A DNA stretch of 64,000 nucleotides from Zhengella mangrovi (GCF_002727065.1 NZ_PDVP01000004.1:186001-250000), one strand, 5' to 3'; shown: positions 46,619-57,119, counted from the first letter of the stretch. The notes: a model not told the origin generated them from the sequence alone. Made by a program: numbers and translations.

Positions 46619-47845
46619 TCAATGGCCGCCAGACAAACCGGCCGCCACCTGCCAGACGGCCAGGGCCGCGGAAATGGCCGCGCCGGCGAGTCCCCACCAG
46701 CGCCAGGCCCGCAAACCGGTTTCCGGCTGGCGCGTGCCGATGAAGAACAGCGACAGGTTGACCAGGGTAAAGACGGCCAGGGTGACCAGGCTCGTCGCCT
46801 CCGCAAGGCGGACAAGCGGAAAGAGGAGGGCGAGGGCGATAATGATGACCGCCACGGCCCAGGTGGCGCGTGCGGGGGTCTTGTGGACGGGATCCACGCT
46901 GGCGAACCACCGCGGGATCAGGCCTTCATTGGCCATGCCGTAGAGCACGCGGGCGGCCATGATGATCTGAACGAGGATGCCGTTGATCATGGCGATCGCG
47001 GCAATGGCGGCGACCGGTTGGCCAGGCCAGCCGGTGATGCGCTCGAACATCACGGCCACCGGAGCGGCGGAACCGGTGATGGCGGACCGGTCGGGCATGA
47101 GCGTCGCGATGGCGGCGAGCGCGACATAGATGACCATGGTGGCGCCCAAGGTGAGAAGGATGGCGCGCGGCGCGGTGCGCTCCGGTTCCCGCGTCTCCTC
47201 GGCCATGTTCTCGATGTCCTCGAAACCGATGAAAGCGAAGAAGGCGATCACGGCCGCGGACAGCACGGGCGCCATGACGGCGAGGTCGGCCGACGGTGTG
47301 AAGGCCAGCAACAGCCGTTCGCCATCGCCCAGCAAGGGCAGGCCGGCCAGGACGATCACCAGCAGCGTGCCGACTTCCAGAACGGTGATGACCGCCGCGA
47401 AGATCACGCTTTCGCGGACCCCCCACCATGCGACCAGCGCCAGCACGACAACGATGCCGGCGGTCAGCAGCGGCGCGGGAACGGGAGCGAGGGAGCGGAC
47501 ATAGCCTGCAAAGGCCAGGGCGATGACGGCGCTGGACACGATGCCGGTGACGACGACGCCAAGGCCGACCAAGCGTCCGGCAAGCGATCCGAGGCCGCGG
47601 TTGACGAAGACAGCTTCGCCGCCGGCGCGCGGAAAGACGCGGACCAGAAGGGCGTAGGACAGGCCTGTGGCGCCGGCAATGACGCCGGCCAGCAGGAAGG
47701 CCAGTGGCGCGCGATCCCCGGCCAGTGCCAGGATCTCGCCGACCAGTGCGAATATGCCCGCGCCCACTGTCACGCCGACGCCGTAGAAGACCAGCAGCGG
47801 CAGGGTCAGCGAGCGGTTCAGAACCGGTTTCTCAGATGTGCTCAT
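46619..47845 (-). CDS. APC-family amino acid/polyamine permease
   Basis: 408 residues, about 12 membrane helices. GVGVTVGAGIFALVGEI is the helix-1 glycine motif that binds the substrate backbone in APC transporters, and FFAFIGFEDIENMAEETREPERTAPRAI is the helix-6/loop region. It imports or exchanges amino acids or polyamines; specificity is not visible. The start shown begins the conserved part; the frame is open 16 codons further upstream, and neither start has a strong ribosome site. Confidence 0.87.
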   Translation of the reverse strand: MSTSEKPVLNRSLTLPLLVFYGVGVTVGAGIFALVGEILALAGDRAPLAFLLAGVIAGATGLSYALLVRVFPRAGGEAVFVNRGLGSLAGRLVGLGVVVTGIVSSAVIALAFAGYVRSLAPVPAPLLTAGIVVVLALVAWWGVRESVIFAAVITVLEVGTLLVIVLAGLPLLGDGERLLLAFTPSADLAVMAPVLSAAVIAFFAFIGFEDIENMAEETREPERTAPRAILLTLGATMVIYVALAAIATLMPDRSAITGSAAPVAVMFERITGWPGQPVAAIAAIAMINGILVQIIMAARVLYGMANEGLIPRWFASVDPVHKTPARATWAVAVIIIALALLFPLVRLAEATSLVTLAVFTLVNLSLFFIGTRQPETGLRAWRWWGLAGAAISAALAVWQVAAGLSGGH

Positions 47846-47970
47846 GTGTGCCAGTATCGCGGCGCCGCGCGGGCTGGCCATGATCCGGATCAAGGCCGGT
47901 GTCCGCGCTGGAGCCTTCGCGCTTTTCTCCCCATCCCTTTAAGCCTTTATCCTGTTGTCCTGACGCAACC

Positions 47971-48063
47971 CCGGACGCAAAACCGGTTCCCACTTTTGCC
48001 GGAATTGGCTCTTTCCTCGCGCAATCCCGGACGCAAAACCGGTTCCCACTTTTGCTGGAATTG
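47971..48063. repeat. Two direct copies of a dispersed 37-bp intergenic repeat
   Basis: CCGGACGCAAAACCGGTTCC and the next 17 bases occur at 47971-48007 and again at 48027-48063, differing at one position (CCGG versus CTGG before AATTG), each preceded by GCAAyC. The element contains the palindrome AACCGGTT. I recognise it as a type found at many sites in rhizobial genomes, mostly beside gene ends. Recognition is from memory. Confidence 0.65.
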
Positions 48064-48105
48064 CTTTAGCATCGCCATCTGGCAAGCATCGGAGATGCCC
48101 TGGTA

Positions 48106-48807
48106 ATGAGCGGACTGAAAGACGTGATCGGCAGTGCCGATCTTGCTGCCCTGCTGGGGTTCGTGGCAGCCTGGCTTGCATTCGAACTGGCCGTTGACCA
48201 CACGCCTCTGAAGCACCGGAGCCTGTCCGGCCTGATGGCGCGCCGCCGGGCCGCCTGGATGCTGGTAATGGCCGAGCGCGATATGCGCATGGTCGATACC
48301 GCGGTGCTGAGCGGGCTGCAGCAGGGCGCAGCCTATTTCGGCACCGTGGCGATGCTGGCCATCGGCGGTTGCTTCGCCGCGATGGGGGCGACCGAGCAGG
48401 CGCTGCGGCTGTTCCAGGACCTGCCGCTGGTGGGAGGCGTCAGCCGTACGCTGTTCGAACTGAAACTGGTCGGACTCACGCTGATCTACGTCTATGCGTT
48501 CTTCAAGTTCGGCTGGTCCTACCGGCTGTTCAACTACTGTTCGATCCTGGTGGGCAGCGTGCCGCAGCCATCGGATGCCGATGCTGAAACGCGCCGGCGG
48601 CAAGCCATGCAGGCCGGCGAGATGAACATCCTGGCCGGCCGGCATTTCACGGCCGGGCAGCGCGGGCTGTTCATGGCGCTTGCCTACCTGGGATGGTTTG
48701 CCGGCCCGGGTGCGTTGATCGGGTCGACGCTGTTCGTCATCGCGGTGCTGGTGCGCCGGCAGTTCTTTTCCAACGCCCGGCGCGCGATTGCCGGTGATCC
48801 CGACTGA
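48106..48807 (+). CDS. DUF599 membrane protein
   Basis: 233 residues with four predicted membrane helices (near residues 12-28, 78-95, 118-140 and 195-215). MARRRAAWMLVMAERDMRMVDTAVLSGLQQGAAYFGTVAMLAIGG and FKFGWSYRLFNYCSILVGSVP are the DUF599 signature regions. The function is unknown. It stands between the repeat cluster and ychF, convergent to the latter. Confidence 0.8.
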   Translation: MSGLKDVIGSADLAALLGFVAAWLAFELAVDHTPLKHRSLSGLMARRRAAWMLVMAERDMRMVDTAVLSGLQQGAAYFGTVAMLAIGGCFAAMGATEQALRLFQDLPLVGGVSRTLFELKLVGLTLIYVYAFFKFGWSYRLFNYCSILVGSVPQPSDADAETRRRQAMQAGEMNILAGRHFTAGQRGLFMALAYLGWFAGPGALIGSTLFVIAVLVRRQFFSNARRAIAGDPD

Positions 48808-48818
48808 GCGGGACCCGG

Positions 48819-49922
48819 TCAGGTGTTGAAACGGAAGTGCATGATGTCGCCGTCCTGGACGACGTATTCCTTGCCTTCGTCTCGCGCCTTGCCGGCTTCC
48901 TTGGCCGCCTGTTCACCGCCCAAGGCCACGAAATCGGCAAAGGCGATCGTGTTGGCGCGGATGAAGCCGCGCTCGAAGTCGGTGTGGATGACACCGGCGG
49001 CGGCCGGCGCCTTGGTGCCGCGTTCCACCGTCCAGGCCCGGGCCTCCTTCGGCCCGACGGTGAAATAGGTGATGAGATGGAGGAGGTCGTAGCCGGCGCG
49101 GATCAGCCGGTCGAGACCCGGCTCCTCGAGACCCATTTCGGCTAGGAATTCCCTGGCCTCGTCATCGGACAACTGGGCGACCTCGGCCTCGATGGCCGCG
49201 GAAATGATGATGGTGGAAGCGCCCTGTGCCGCGGCCATGGCCTCGACAGCGCGTGTATGCTCGTTGCCCGTGGCTGCATCGCCCTCGGCCACGTTGCAGA
49301 CGTAGAGCACGGGGTGGGAAGTGAGCAGGTTGAGGCCTTCCAGGATGGCGAGGTCCTCGTGCGCGATGTCCTTGCGCAGCAGACGCACCGGCTTGCCCTC
49401 GTTGAGAAGCGCGATGGCCTGCTCCATCATCGGCAGTACGGTCATGCTTTCCTTGTCCTTGGCCTGGGCCCGCTTGCGCACGTTGACAGCGCGCCGCTCC
49501 AGGCTCTCCAGGTCTGCCAGCATGAGTTCGGTTTCCACCGTCTCCGCATCGGCGACGGGATCGATCCGGCCTTCGACATGGGTGATGTCGTCATCCTCGA
49601 AGCAGCGCAGCACGTGGACGATGGCGTCCACCTCGCGAATGTTGGCAAGGAACTGGTTGCCGAGCCCTTCGCCTTTCGATGCGCCGCGCACGAGGCCGGC
49701 GATGTCGACGAAGGAAATGCGCGTCGGGATGATTTCCTTCGAGCCGGCGATCTTCGCGATCTGGTAAAGGCGCGGATCAGGCACCGCTACTTCGCCGGTG
49801 TTCGGCTCGATGGTGCAGAAGGGATAGTTTGCCGCCTGGGCGGCCGCTGTCTTGGTCAGCGCGTTGAAGAGAGTGGACTTGCCCACATTGGGAAGCCCGA
49901 CGATGCCGCATTTGAAGCCCAT
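48819..49922 (-). CDS. ychF: Ribosome-binding ATPase YchF (OLA1 family)
   Basis: 367 residues. The P-loop GLPNVGKST (residues 8-16) begins the Obg-like G domain, and the TGS domain follows at the C-terminus ([41 protein letters not shown]). YchF prefers ATP over GTP, binds ribosomes and dampens the oxidative stress response in E. coli. In Rhizobiales it usually follows pth; here a small kinase gene and a terminator-bearing gap have come between them. Confidence 0.96.
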   Translation of the reverse strand: MGFKCGIVGLPNVGKSTLFNALTKTAAAQAANYPFCTIEPNTGEVAVPDPRLYQIAKIAGSKEIIPTRISFVDIAGLVRGASKGEGLGNQFLANIREVDAIVHVLRCFEDDDITHVEGRIDPVADAETVETELMLADLESLERRAVNVRKRAQAKDKESMTVLPMMEQAIALLNEGKPVRLLRKDIAHEDLAILEGLNLLTSHPVLYVCNVAEGDAATGNEHTRAVEAMAAAQGASTIIISAAIEAEVAQLSDDEAREFLAEMGLEEPGLDRLIRAGYDLLHLITYFTVGPKEARAWTVERGTKAPAAAGVIHTDFERGFIRANTIAFADFVALGGEQAAKEAGKARDEGKEYVVQDGDIMHFRFNT

Positions 49923-50192
49923 GGAAAAAGCCTGCCGGATGGTGTCTGATTTTTGCCGAAGGCTATGCGGGACAGGGCGTCAAAGGTCAAGGGCGCGCCA
50001 TGGCGCATTTCCGCTTGCCCGCTCAAGGCTGGACAGGCCGCTGCGCCTGTGCCAACCAGCAGCGATGAAGACCTTGATCCGCAAAAACGGCGTTCGGCGT
50101 CATGGCCGAATTACGGTCCCGGCCTGACGGCAGGCCGGGTTTCGCTTTCCATGGATCACATGCGCCTCGTGCGCTCGACAAGGTCTTCGCTC
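49923..50192. other. Intergenic region with orphan plus-strand terminator
   Basis: 270 bases between ychF (minus) and the kinase gene (plus). It contains a 20-codon ORF (50065-50127, MKTLIRKNGVRRHGRITVPA) whose end runs into a strong terminator hairpin. No annotated plus-strand gene lies upstream, so a short transcript, small protein or kinase attenuator is possible. Confidence 0.4.
50118..50148 (+). terminator. Rho-independent terminator, orphan
   Basis: CCCGGCCTG (50118-50126) pairs perfectly with CAGGCCGGG (50131-50139) around ACGG, followed by TTTCGCTTT. It must serve a plus-strand transcript that begins after 49923. Confidence 0.6.
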
Positions 50193-50690
50193 ATGTCTCA
50201 GTCCTCCCCCACATTGCACATGCTGTGCGGCAAGATCGCCGCGGGTAAATCCACGCTGGCTTCACGGCTTGCCGGTTCCGAGCGAACCGTCCTGATTGCC
50301 GAGGACGATTGGCTCGACGCGCTGTTCTCCGACCAGATGGCAACGATCGCGGACTACGTCCGCTGCTCGGGAAAGCTCCGCGCGGTGATGGGCCCCCACG
50401 TTTCGGCGCTGCTCGAGGCGGGGACGTCGGTCGTTCTGGATTTTCCGGCCAATACCGTCGGCAACCGCGACTGGATGAGAGGCATCCTCGAGGCATCCGG
50501 AGCGGCGCACCAGCTTCACGTGCTGACGGTGCCGGACGAGGTCTGCCTGGCCCGCCTGGCCCGGCGCAACGCCGGCGGGGATCATCCGTTTGCGGTCACT
50601 GAAGAGCAGTTTCACCGGATGAGCCGTTACTATGTGGAACCTACGGCCGGGGAAGGCTTCAACATCGTCTCGCACGGGAATCCGGGATGA
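50193..50690 (+). CDS. Small P-loop kinase-like ATPase
   Basis: 165 residues. Walker A is GKIAAGKST near the N-terminus, followed by DDWLDALF and VVLDFPANTVGNRDWM, and a Cys-Leu-Ala-Arg-Leu lid region. The arrangement matches the AAA_33 group of zeta-toxin and antibiotic-phosphotransferase-like kinases, mostly small-molecule kinases. No antitoxin gene is next to it. A second ATG, 14 codons upstream at 50151, is possible. It has no obvious operon partner and sits between ychF and pth, which are usually neighbours. Confidence 0.75.
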   Translation: MSQSSPTLHMLCGKIAAGKSTLASRLAGSERTVLIAEDDWLDALFSDQMATIADYVRCSGKLRAVMGPHVSALLEAGTSVVLDFPANTVGNRDWMRGILEASGAAHQLHVLTVPDEVCLARLARRNAGGDHPFAVTEEQFHRMSRYYVEPTAGEGFNIVSHGNPG

Positions 50691-50708
50691 ACCGGGCGCA
50701 GCCGGCAG

Positions 50709-51452
50709 TCAGTCCCGTCCGAGCAGCTTTTTCAGCATCTCCGCCATGGGACCGCTTTCGGGCACCTTGACCTGCGGCTTGCCCTGGCGGGCCTGACGGA
50801 TATGGCTCTGGCCCTTTGCCGACTTGCCGGCGGCGGGAGACCTGGCAGCCGGGGCAGCGTCAGCCTTGCCGGCATCGGCGTGCTGCGGGCGGGTGAGGAC
50901 GCTCACCCGGTTCATGAACCCGGCGTCGTCGCCCTTGGCGAGCAGGGGCGCTGCGTCGGCGATGGCATCCATGAGGGGTTCGAGCCATTCGCCATCCGCC
51001 TTGGCGAAATCGCCGAGCACCCAGTTGTGGACAAGGTTGCGGTCGCCCGGATGGCCGATGCCGATGCGGATGCGGCGGTAATCCTTGCCGCAATGGGCAT
51101 CCATCGACTTGATGCCGTTGTGGCCGCCATGGCCGCCGCCGGTCTTCACGCGGAGCTTGCCCGGCGCAAGGTCGAGCTCGTCATAGAAAACGGCGATGTC
51201 GGCAGGCGTCAGCTTGAAGAAGCGCATGGCCTCGCCAACCGACTGGCCGGAGAGGTTCATGAAGGTCTGCGGCTTCATCAACAGCACTTTTTCGCCGCCG
51301 AGATGGCCCTCGCAGATCTCGGCCTGGAACTTCTTTGCCCAGGGCGAAAACGAATGGCGGCGGGCAATCGCGTCCGCCGCCATGAAACCGGCGTTGTGCC
51401 GGTTGTTCGCATATCGTGCGCCCGGATTTCCAAGACCTGCAAAGATGAGCAT
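50709..51452 (-). CDS. pth: Peptidyl-tRNA hydrolase
   Basis: 247 residues. The N-terminal [17 protein letters not shown] holds catalytic His19, followed by [29 protein letters not shown] with the substrate-binding residues. The last ~60 residues form a Lys/Ala/Pro-rich extension ([18 protein letters not shown]) absent from E. coli Pth and common in Rhizobiales. It recycles peptidyl-tRNA released from ribosomes. It lies directly after rplY on the same strand. Confidence 0.96.
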   Translation of the reverse strand: MLIFAGLGNPGARYANNRHNAGFMAADAIARRHSFSPWAKKFQAEICEGHLGGEKVLLMKPQTFMNLSGQSVGEAMRFFKLTPADIAVFYDELDLAPGKLRVKTGGGHGGHNGIKSMDAHCGKDYRRIRIGIGHPGDRNLVHNWVLGDFAKADGEWLEPLMDAIADAAPLLAKGDDAGFMNRVSVLTRPQHADAGKADAAPAARSPAAGKSAKGQSHIRQARQGKPQVKVPESGPMAEMLKKLLGRD

Positions 51453-51494
51453 GGTCCGGCCTCCCGGGCTGGACCGGATCGGTCAGGATCCGGC

Positions 51495-52139
51495 TTATTC
51501 CTCGTCTTCGCCGTTCTCGACCTCGGTCTCGGCACCTTCTTCACCCTCGGCAGCTTCCTCGGACTTGAGGCCGGCCGGAGCGGCAATGGTGGCGATCGTG
51601 AAGTCGCGGTCGGTGATCGTCGGGATCACGCTCTTGGGCAGGTTGACCGACGAAATGTGGACCGAGTCACCGATGTCGAGGCCGGTCAGGTCGATCTCGA
51701 GCGCGTCGGGGATCGCGTTGGCCGGGCATTCCACCTCGACTTCGTGGCGAACGATGTTGAGCACGCCGCCACGCTTGATGCCGGGGGCCGCTTCCTCGTT
51801 GAGGAAGTGAACCGGGATTTCCACGGTCACCTTCGTGTTGCGCGAGACGCGCAGGAAATCGACGTGGGTGGTGAAGCCGCGCACCGGATCCATCTGGTAG
51901 TCCTTCGGAAGGACCTGGATCTTCTCGCCATCGACGTTGATCGTGGCGATGGTGGTCATGAAACCGCCAGCGTGAATCTTCAGATGCACTTCCTTGTAGG
52001 GAAGGGCGATGGAAACGGGGGCTTTCTTGTCGCCGTAGATGACGGCGGGAATCTGGCCGTTGCGCCGCAATGCACGGGAGGACCCCTTACCTGCCCGATC
52101 GCGCTTGACGGCCGCGAGCTCGTAGGATTCGTGGCTCAT
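51495..52139 (-). CDS. rplY: Ribosomal protein L25, CTC (general stress) form
   Basis: 214 residues. The L25 domain is N-terminal ([22 protein letters not shown]) and the TL5/CTC beta domain follows ([24 protein letters not shown]). The tail is strongly acidic ([21 protein letters not shown]). It binds 5S rRNA. In this order it leads pth. The gene has a long upstream gap that contains a hairpin, possibly relevant to its regulation. Confidence 0.95.
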   Translation of the reverse strand: MSHESYELAAVKRDRAGKGSSRALRRNGQIPAVIYGDKKAPVSIALPYKEVHLKIHAGGFMTTIATINVDGEKIQVLPKDYQMDPVRGFTTHVDFLRVSRNTKVTVEIPVHFLNEEAAPGIKRGGVLNIVRHEVEVECPANAIPDALEIDLTGLDIGDSVHISSVNLPKSVIPTITDRDFTIATIAAPAGLKSEEAAEGEEGAETEVENGEDEE

Positions 52140-52467
52140 GGCTTGTCCTTTTCATGTTTCTGGAGCGCCGCCCCGGACGATATCCGCCGGACCGACGTGA
52201 CGCGGTTTCCGCAGCCGGATCACGCCTCCCTGTCCTCAGGGAGCGCGTTCTGCCAGGCAAGGGCGGGAGCCGCGACGTCCACGTTGCCTCCAAGGGTGTC
52301 TGCGTGGACCGGGCGCTCATAGCCGAAGCCTCCCACAAAAGCAAGCTTTGGCCTTTTCCGGAACATGCAGGCGGCCGCTCCGTTGCCTGTCCAGTGTTCC
52401 TCGCGACGGCAAACGCCAACCGCAGGAGCCAGTCACGAAGAACCAATCCAACGAAAGGTTTCCCACG
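52140..52467. other. 328-base divergent intergenic region
   Basis: No gene is visible between rplY and the DUF7282 gene. A perfect hairpin CTCCCTG-TCCT-CAGGGAG lies at 52226-52243, about 90 bases upstream of rplY. I do not see clear promoters. Confidence 0.5.
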
Positions 52468-52881
52468 ATGATGAAAATGATCGCTTCTGCCGCCGCCATC
52501 ACCTTGCTGAGCGCCGTGCCGGCGCTGGCGCAGGGAGAAGCCAATTACACGCCCTCGATCGACGTCGCCAATGCCAAGGTCGAAGGCAATCGTATTACCG
52601 GTGTCGGTGTCCAGATCAACCGGACAGGCTATCTCGTGGTCCACAACGACGGCGCCGGTGCCGCGCCCAATTCCATCGGCAACATCCGTATCGATCCCGG
52701 TGAAACCATGGATCTGTCGATCGACCTCACGGGTGACATCGGTGCCAACCCGGTGCTGATGCTGCACTACGAGACGAACGACAATACCACGTATGATTTC
52801 GGGCCGGGTTCGACGGACGTCGATACGCCGGTGATGAATGGCGACAAGCCCGTGGTCGTGCCGCTCAAGACCGGCATGTAA
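52468..52881 (+). CDS. Exported DUF7282-like protein
   Basis: 137 residues, signal peptide to about residue 21 (LSAVPALA). The mature part is a beta-rich domain with GYLVVHNDGAGAAPNSIGNIRIDPGETMDLSIDLTGDIGANPVLMLHYE, resembling DUF7282 of haloarchaeal surface proteins; the match is from memory. The function is unknown; it probably sits in the periplasm or on the cell surface. The start is one of two adjacent ATGs. A clear terminator follows. Confidence 0.65.
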   Translation: MMKMIASAAAITLLSAVPALAQGEANYTPSIDVANAKVEGNRITGVGVQINRTGYLVVHNDGAGAAPNSIGNIRIDPGETMDLSIDLTGDIGANPVLMLHYETNDNTTYDFGPGSTDVDTPVMNGDKPVVVPLKTGM

Positions 52882-52909
52882 CCACCGGCTCCACCTTGCG
52901 GGGTGGCGG

Positions 52910-52945
52910 AAACGGGCGGCTCTTCGGGCCGCCCGTTTCTTTTTG
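52910..52945 (+). terminator. Rho-independent terminator after the DUF7282 gene
   Basis: AAACGGGCGGC (52910-52920) pairs perfectly with GCCGCCCGTTT (52928-52938) around TCTTCGG, followed by CTTTTTG. Confidence 0.85.
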
Positions 52946-53002
52946 CCTTGACGGCCGCACCCGTGTCATCTGCCTGATACAGGGCGAGGGCAGGGAGACA
53001 GG

Positions 53003-54316
53003 ATGAGCAGCGACGACCCGGCAAGAACGGACACGGAGCGGGCATTGACCGGCCATCGCGACCTGCTGGTCACCTTCGGTCGGATCGGGCTCCTGTCGTT
53101 CGGCGGGCCGGCTGGGCAGATCGCGCTGATGCACCGCATCCTGGTAACGGAAAAGGGGTGGCTGAGCGAGTCCCGGTTCCTGCATGCACTCAATTTCTGC
53201 ATGGTCCTGCCGGGTCCGGAAGCCATGCAACTGGCGACCTATGCCGGCTGGCTGAAGGCCGGGTGGATGGGCGGACTGATCGGCGGGCTGCTTTTCGTCC
53301 TGCCGGGTTTCGTGATCCTGTGCGCATTGTCGGCCCTCTACATCTTTCTCGGCGACGTGCCGGTGGTGGAAGGCGTGTTTCACGGCCTGTCGGCGGCAGT
53401 ACTGGCACTGGTTGCCGAGGCGCTGGTACGATTGTCGAAACGCGCCCTGAAGGGCGCGGTGCCGGTGATGATTGCGTTTACGTCCTTCCTGGCCATTGCC
53501 TTTCTGAAAGTGCCGTTTCCGCTGATCGTCCTGTCGGCCGCGATCGCCGGCTGCCTGCTGTTGCGCCGCCACGCCGGCGATTCGGAGGATGATGAGGATG
53601 CAGGGGTGCCGGCCTGGCCGCAGAGCCTCCTGGCCATCGCGGTCTGGGGAACTGCCTGGATGGTTCCGCTGGTCCTGCTGCTGCTGGCCTTGCCCGGATC
53701 GGTGTTCTCCGGCATGGCGCTGTTCTTCTCCAAGGCGGCGGTGGTCACCTTCGGCGGGGCCTACGCGGTGCTCGCCTATGTCGGCCAGCAGGCCGTCGAG
53801 GTGCACGGATGGCTGTCGGCCCGCGACATGGTGACCGGTCTCGGCCTCGCCGAAACGACACCCGGTCCGCTGATCCTCGTTCTCGTCTTCGTCGGATTTG
53901 CCGGCGGCAGCCATCTTGCCGGCATCGGGCCTTTCGCCGGCGGAATGGCGGGCGCGGTGACGGCGCTCTGGTTCACCTTCGCCCCGTGCTTCCTTTGGAT
54001 TCTCGCCGGTGCCCCGTTCATGGAGCGCCTGCGGCAGGTGGCATGGCTTTCCGCGGCCCTCTCGGGTGTCACGGCCGCCGTCGTCGGCGTCATCGCCAAC
54101 CTCGCCCTCTGGTTCGGGCTGCACGTGATTTTCGGCAAGGTGGAGCCGGTGGCGTGGGGGCCCTTCGAGCTTGCGCTGCCCGCGCTGTCGACGGTGGATG
54201 TCACGGCGGGCGTGCTTGTCACGGGAAGCGCAATCGCGCTCCTCAGCCTGCGCTGGCCCGTCGCGGTCGTGCTCGCGTCGGCCTGTGTTCTCGGGATCGG
54301 GATTCGCGCGCTGTGA
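53003..54316 (+). CDS. chrA: Chromate transporter ChrA, two-domain form
   Basis: 437 residues, two homologous CHR domains. The first has FGRIGLLSFGGPAGQIALMH and FCMVLPGPEAMQLATYAGWLKAG; the second has KAAVVTFGGAYAVLAYVGQQAV and GLGLAETTPGPLILVLVFVGFAGG. These are the paired ChrA signatures of the long family. It exports chromate from the cytoplasm, driven by the membrane potential. It begins downstream of a terminator and ends directly against the convergent prs gene with no gap. Confidence 0.93.
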   Translation: MSSDDPARTDTERALTGHRDLLVTFGRIGLLSFGGPAGQIALMHRILVTEKGWLSESRFLHALNFCMVLPGPEAMQLATYAGWLKAGWMGGLIGGLLFVLPGFVILCALSALYIFLGDVPVVEGVFHGLSAAVLALVAEALVRLSKRALKGAVPVMIAFTSFLAIAFLKVPFPLIVLSAAIAGCLLLRRHAGDSEDDEDAGVPAWPQSLLAIAVWGTAWMVPLVLLLLALPGSVFSGMALFFSKAAVVTFGGAYAVLAYVGQQAVEVHGWLSARDMVTGLGLAETTPGPLILVLVFVGFAGGSHLAGIGPFAGGMAGAVTALWFTFAPCFLWILAGAPFMERLRQVAWLSAALSGVTAAVVGVIANLALWFGLHVIFGKVEPVAWGPFELALPALSTVDVTAGVLVTGSAIALLSLRWPVAVVLASACVLGIGIRAL

Positions 54317-55249
<933 letters not shown>

Positions 55250-55351
55250 GGCTTTGCCCCTGGGACGATCGGCGATGACCGGCCTTTTAGCCACGTTCAG
55301 CAGCAATGCAAGGGCTCAACTGACGATTCGCTGATAGACACACAAAAAACG

Positions 55352-55918
55352 TTAACCGGCGTTCCCGGATCCGGGCGCATGGGTTGAAAGCCAGGCGACG
55401 AGTTCGCGCATCATCAGGTCGGCGATCTGTTCCATCGTCGCCGCAGGAACGACCTGCCAGGGATCGGCGGCATTGGCTTCGCCCGGCACGACCTGCTTGC
55501 CCTGGATGCGGTGAACGCGATTGCCCGTGGCGTCGAGGATATCCCAGACGTAGATGACGGTCGTCTGGCCGGCATCGGCCAGGGCCGAGAAATAACCCTT
55601 GACCAAGTGGGTCTGTGCCGGATCGTCCGCCCGGACGATCTGGAGCCCGGCTTCCCGGGCGCGAAGCGATATGCGGCGCGACATCGGCGTGACCGCATCG
55701 AGCGTGGAGCCGACGATCGGCGCGAAGCGGACCCGCACATCGGCCAGACCGGGGGCCATACCGGGCGTCGAGGGCTGTGCCGTTCCCTGGGTCGCGGGAA
55801 CCAGCGACGCGGCGCGTTCTCCCGGCTGCCGTTCGGGTGTCAGGGTTTCCTGGGCCGTGCAGGCGGCCAGCAGGAGCGGAAAACTGGCCACGGCGGCGAT
55901 CCGACGCGTCTTCCCCAT
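55352..55918 (-). CDS. Lipoprotein of unknown function
   Basis: 188 residues. A lipoprotein signal with LLLAAC at residues ~15-20 places the N-terminal Cys in the outer leaflet of the inner membrane or in the outer membrane. A Pro/Thr-rich linker follows (to ~residue 60), then a compact domain (VRVRFAPIVGSTLDAVTPMSRRISLRAREAGLQIV ... VIYVWDILDATGNRVHRIQG) resembling a rhizobial lipoprotein domain of unknown role. It lies between the M24 gene and prs on one strand, possibly one transcript. Confidence 0.68.
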   Translation of the reverse strand: MGKTRRIAAVASFPLLLAACTAQETLTPERQPGERAASLVPATQGTAQPSTPGMAPGLADVRVRFAPIVGSTLDAVTPMSRRISLRAREAGLQIVRADDPAQTHLVKGYFSALADAGQTTVIYVWDILDATGNRVHRIQGKQVVPGEANAADPWQVVPAATMEQIADLMMRELVAWLSTHAPGSGNAG

Positions 55919-55967
55919 GGCTGGCCTCCCGATTCGAACGTTCCTGCCCGTTCTTGTTGCATCACCC

Positions 55968-57119
55968 TCAGCGTACGATCAAGTCTGGTGTATGCCGCGA
56001 CAGGGATTCCGGTGCACCGGCAGTGGTCAGGTAGGTCCTGCCAAGGCACATGGCGGTACCGGTGTCGGAATCCATGATGATCATGTGCGCGAACAGGGTC
56101 TGGTCCGGGGCGACCGGCTCGGGGTTGCCGGCGTAGAACATCTGCCGTTCCATCCACGACGGGGTAAAGCGGGCGCCGAGCGAATAACCGCAGGCATTGA
56201 GGCGATGCTTGGTCAGGCCGTGCGCCTCCATGGCCCTCGCGTGGGCGTCGAAGACGTCGCCGAACGTATTGCCGGGGATCATGGCCTTCTCGACGGCGGC
56301 CAGCGCAGCCTGCGCCGCTTCGAAGAGTTCCCGGTGCCGCTTGGACACCTTGCCGGTCAGCACGGTCTCCATCATGGCCGCGTGGTAGTGATGAAAGACG
56401 CCGGCCCATTCTAGCGTCAGCTGGTCGTTGGCGGCGAGCTTGCGCCGGCCCGCCTTGTAACGGCACAGAAGCGCATCTTCCCCGGAGCCGATGATGAACT
56501 CGTTGGCCGGGTAGTCGCCGCCGCCCTCGAAGATGGCGCCCTGCATGGCGGCGAGAATCCTGCCTTCGTCAGCGCCGCGCTTGATGAGCTTGAGCGCCGC
56601 ATCCAGCGCGTCGTCGGCCAGGGCGGCCGCCTTGCGGGTCTTCTCGATCTCCTGCGGGCTCTTGATCAGGCGCAGGCCTGGCACCAGGGCGGAGGCATCG
56701 ACGATGTCGCCAAAGGTCTGCAACTGTTCGTCAAGACGGCGTCCGTTGTGAGCGGTCAGCCCGTGGGTATCATACTCGACGCCGATGCGGCATCCGAGCA
56801 GATCGAGGTCGTTGAGCAAGTCGCGCAGGTTGACCGCCGGATTGGCGCCCTCCCTATCCGTCCAGATGACGATCTTCTCCACGTTGGAGGTCTGGCGCGC
56901 CTGGCGCAGGTCGGCCGAGCGGGTCAGCAGCACCATCTCGCCATCGGCCTTGACCACCAGGCACTGGAAGAAGCAGAAGCCGAACGTGTCATATCCGGTC
57001 AGCCAGTACATGCTCTCCTGGGCGAAGAGCAGAACCGCATCCAGCTTCGAATCGGCCATGGCCATGGCGAGGCGGTCGCGGCGGGCGGCGAATTCCGCTT
57101 CATCGAAATGCAATGCCAT
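55968..57119 (-). CDS. Creatinase-like M24 protein without canonical metal site
   Basis: 383 residues, creatinase N-terminal domain plus M24 pita-bread domain. The metal ligands of prolidase are not conserved. Where D-x-G ... D-x-T-R-T is expected the sequence reads LEWAGVFHHYHAAMMET, and the His-bearing GHGxG reads GYSLGARFTP. This resembles the creatinase/ectoine-hydrolase side of the family rather than a metallo-aminopeptidase. It probably cleaves a C-N bond in a small molecule, but which one is open. Located just downstream of pgeF with a two-base gap. Confidence 0.78.
   Translation of the reverse strand: MALHFDEAEFAARRDRLAMAMADSKLDAVLLFAQESMYWLTGYDTFGFCFFQCLVVKADGEMVLLTRSADLRQARQTSNVEKIVIWTDREGANPAVNLRDLLNDLDLLGCRIGVEYDTHGLTAHNGRRLDEQLQTFGDIVDASALVPGLRLIKSPQEIEKTRKAAALADDALDAALKLIKRGADEGRILAAMQGAIFEGGGDYPANEFIIGSGEDALLCRYKAGRRKLAANDQLTLEWAGVFHHYHAAMMETVLTGKVSKRHRELFEAAQAALAAVEKAMIPGNTFGDVFDAHARAMEAHGLTKHRLNACGYSLGARFTPSWMERQMFYAGNPEPVAPDQTLFAHMIIMDSDTGTAMCLGRTYLTTAGAPESLSRHTPDLIVR

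Noticed and set aside
50193-50690. Toxin-antitoxin pair with a zeta-like toxin
   Set aside because: No antitoxin-like ORF adjoins the kinase; the fold is equally that of small-molecule kinases.
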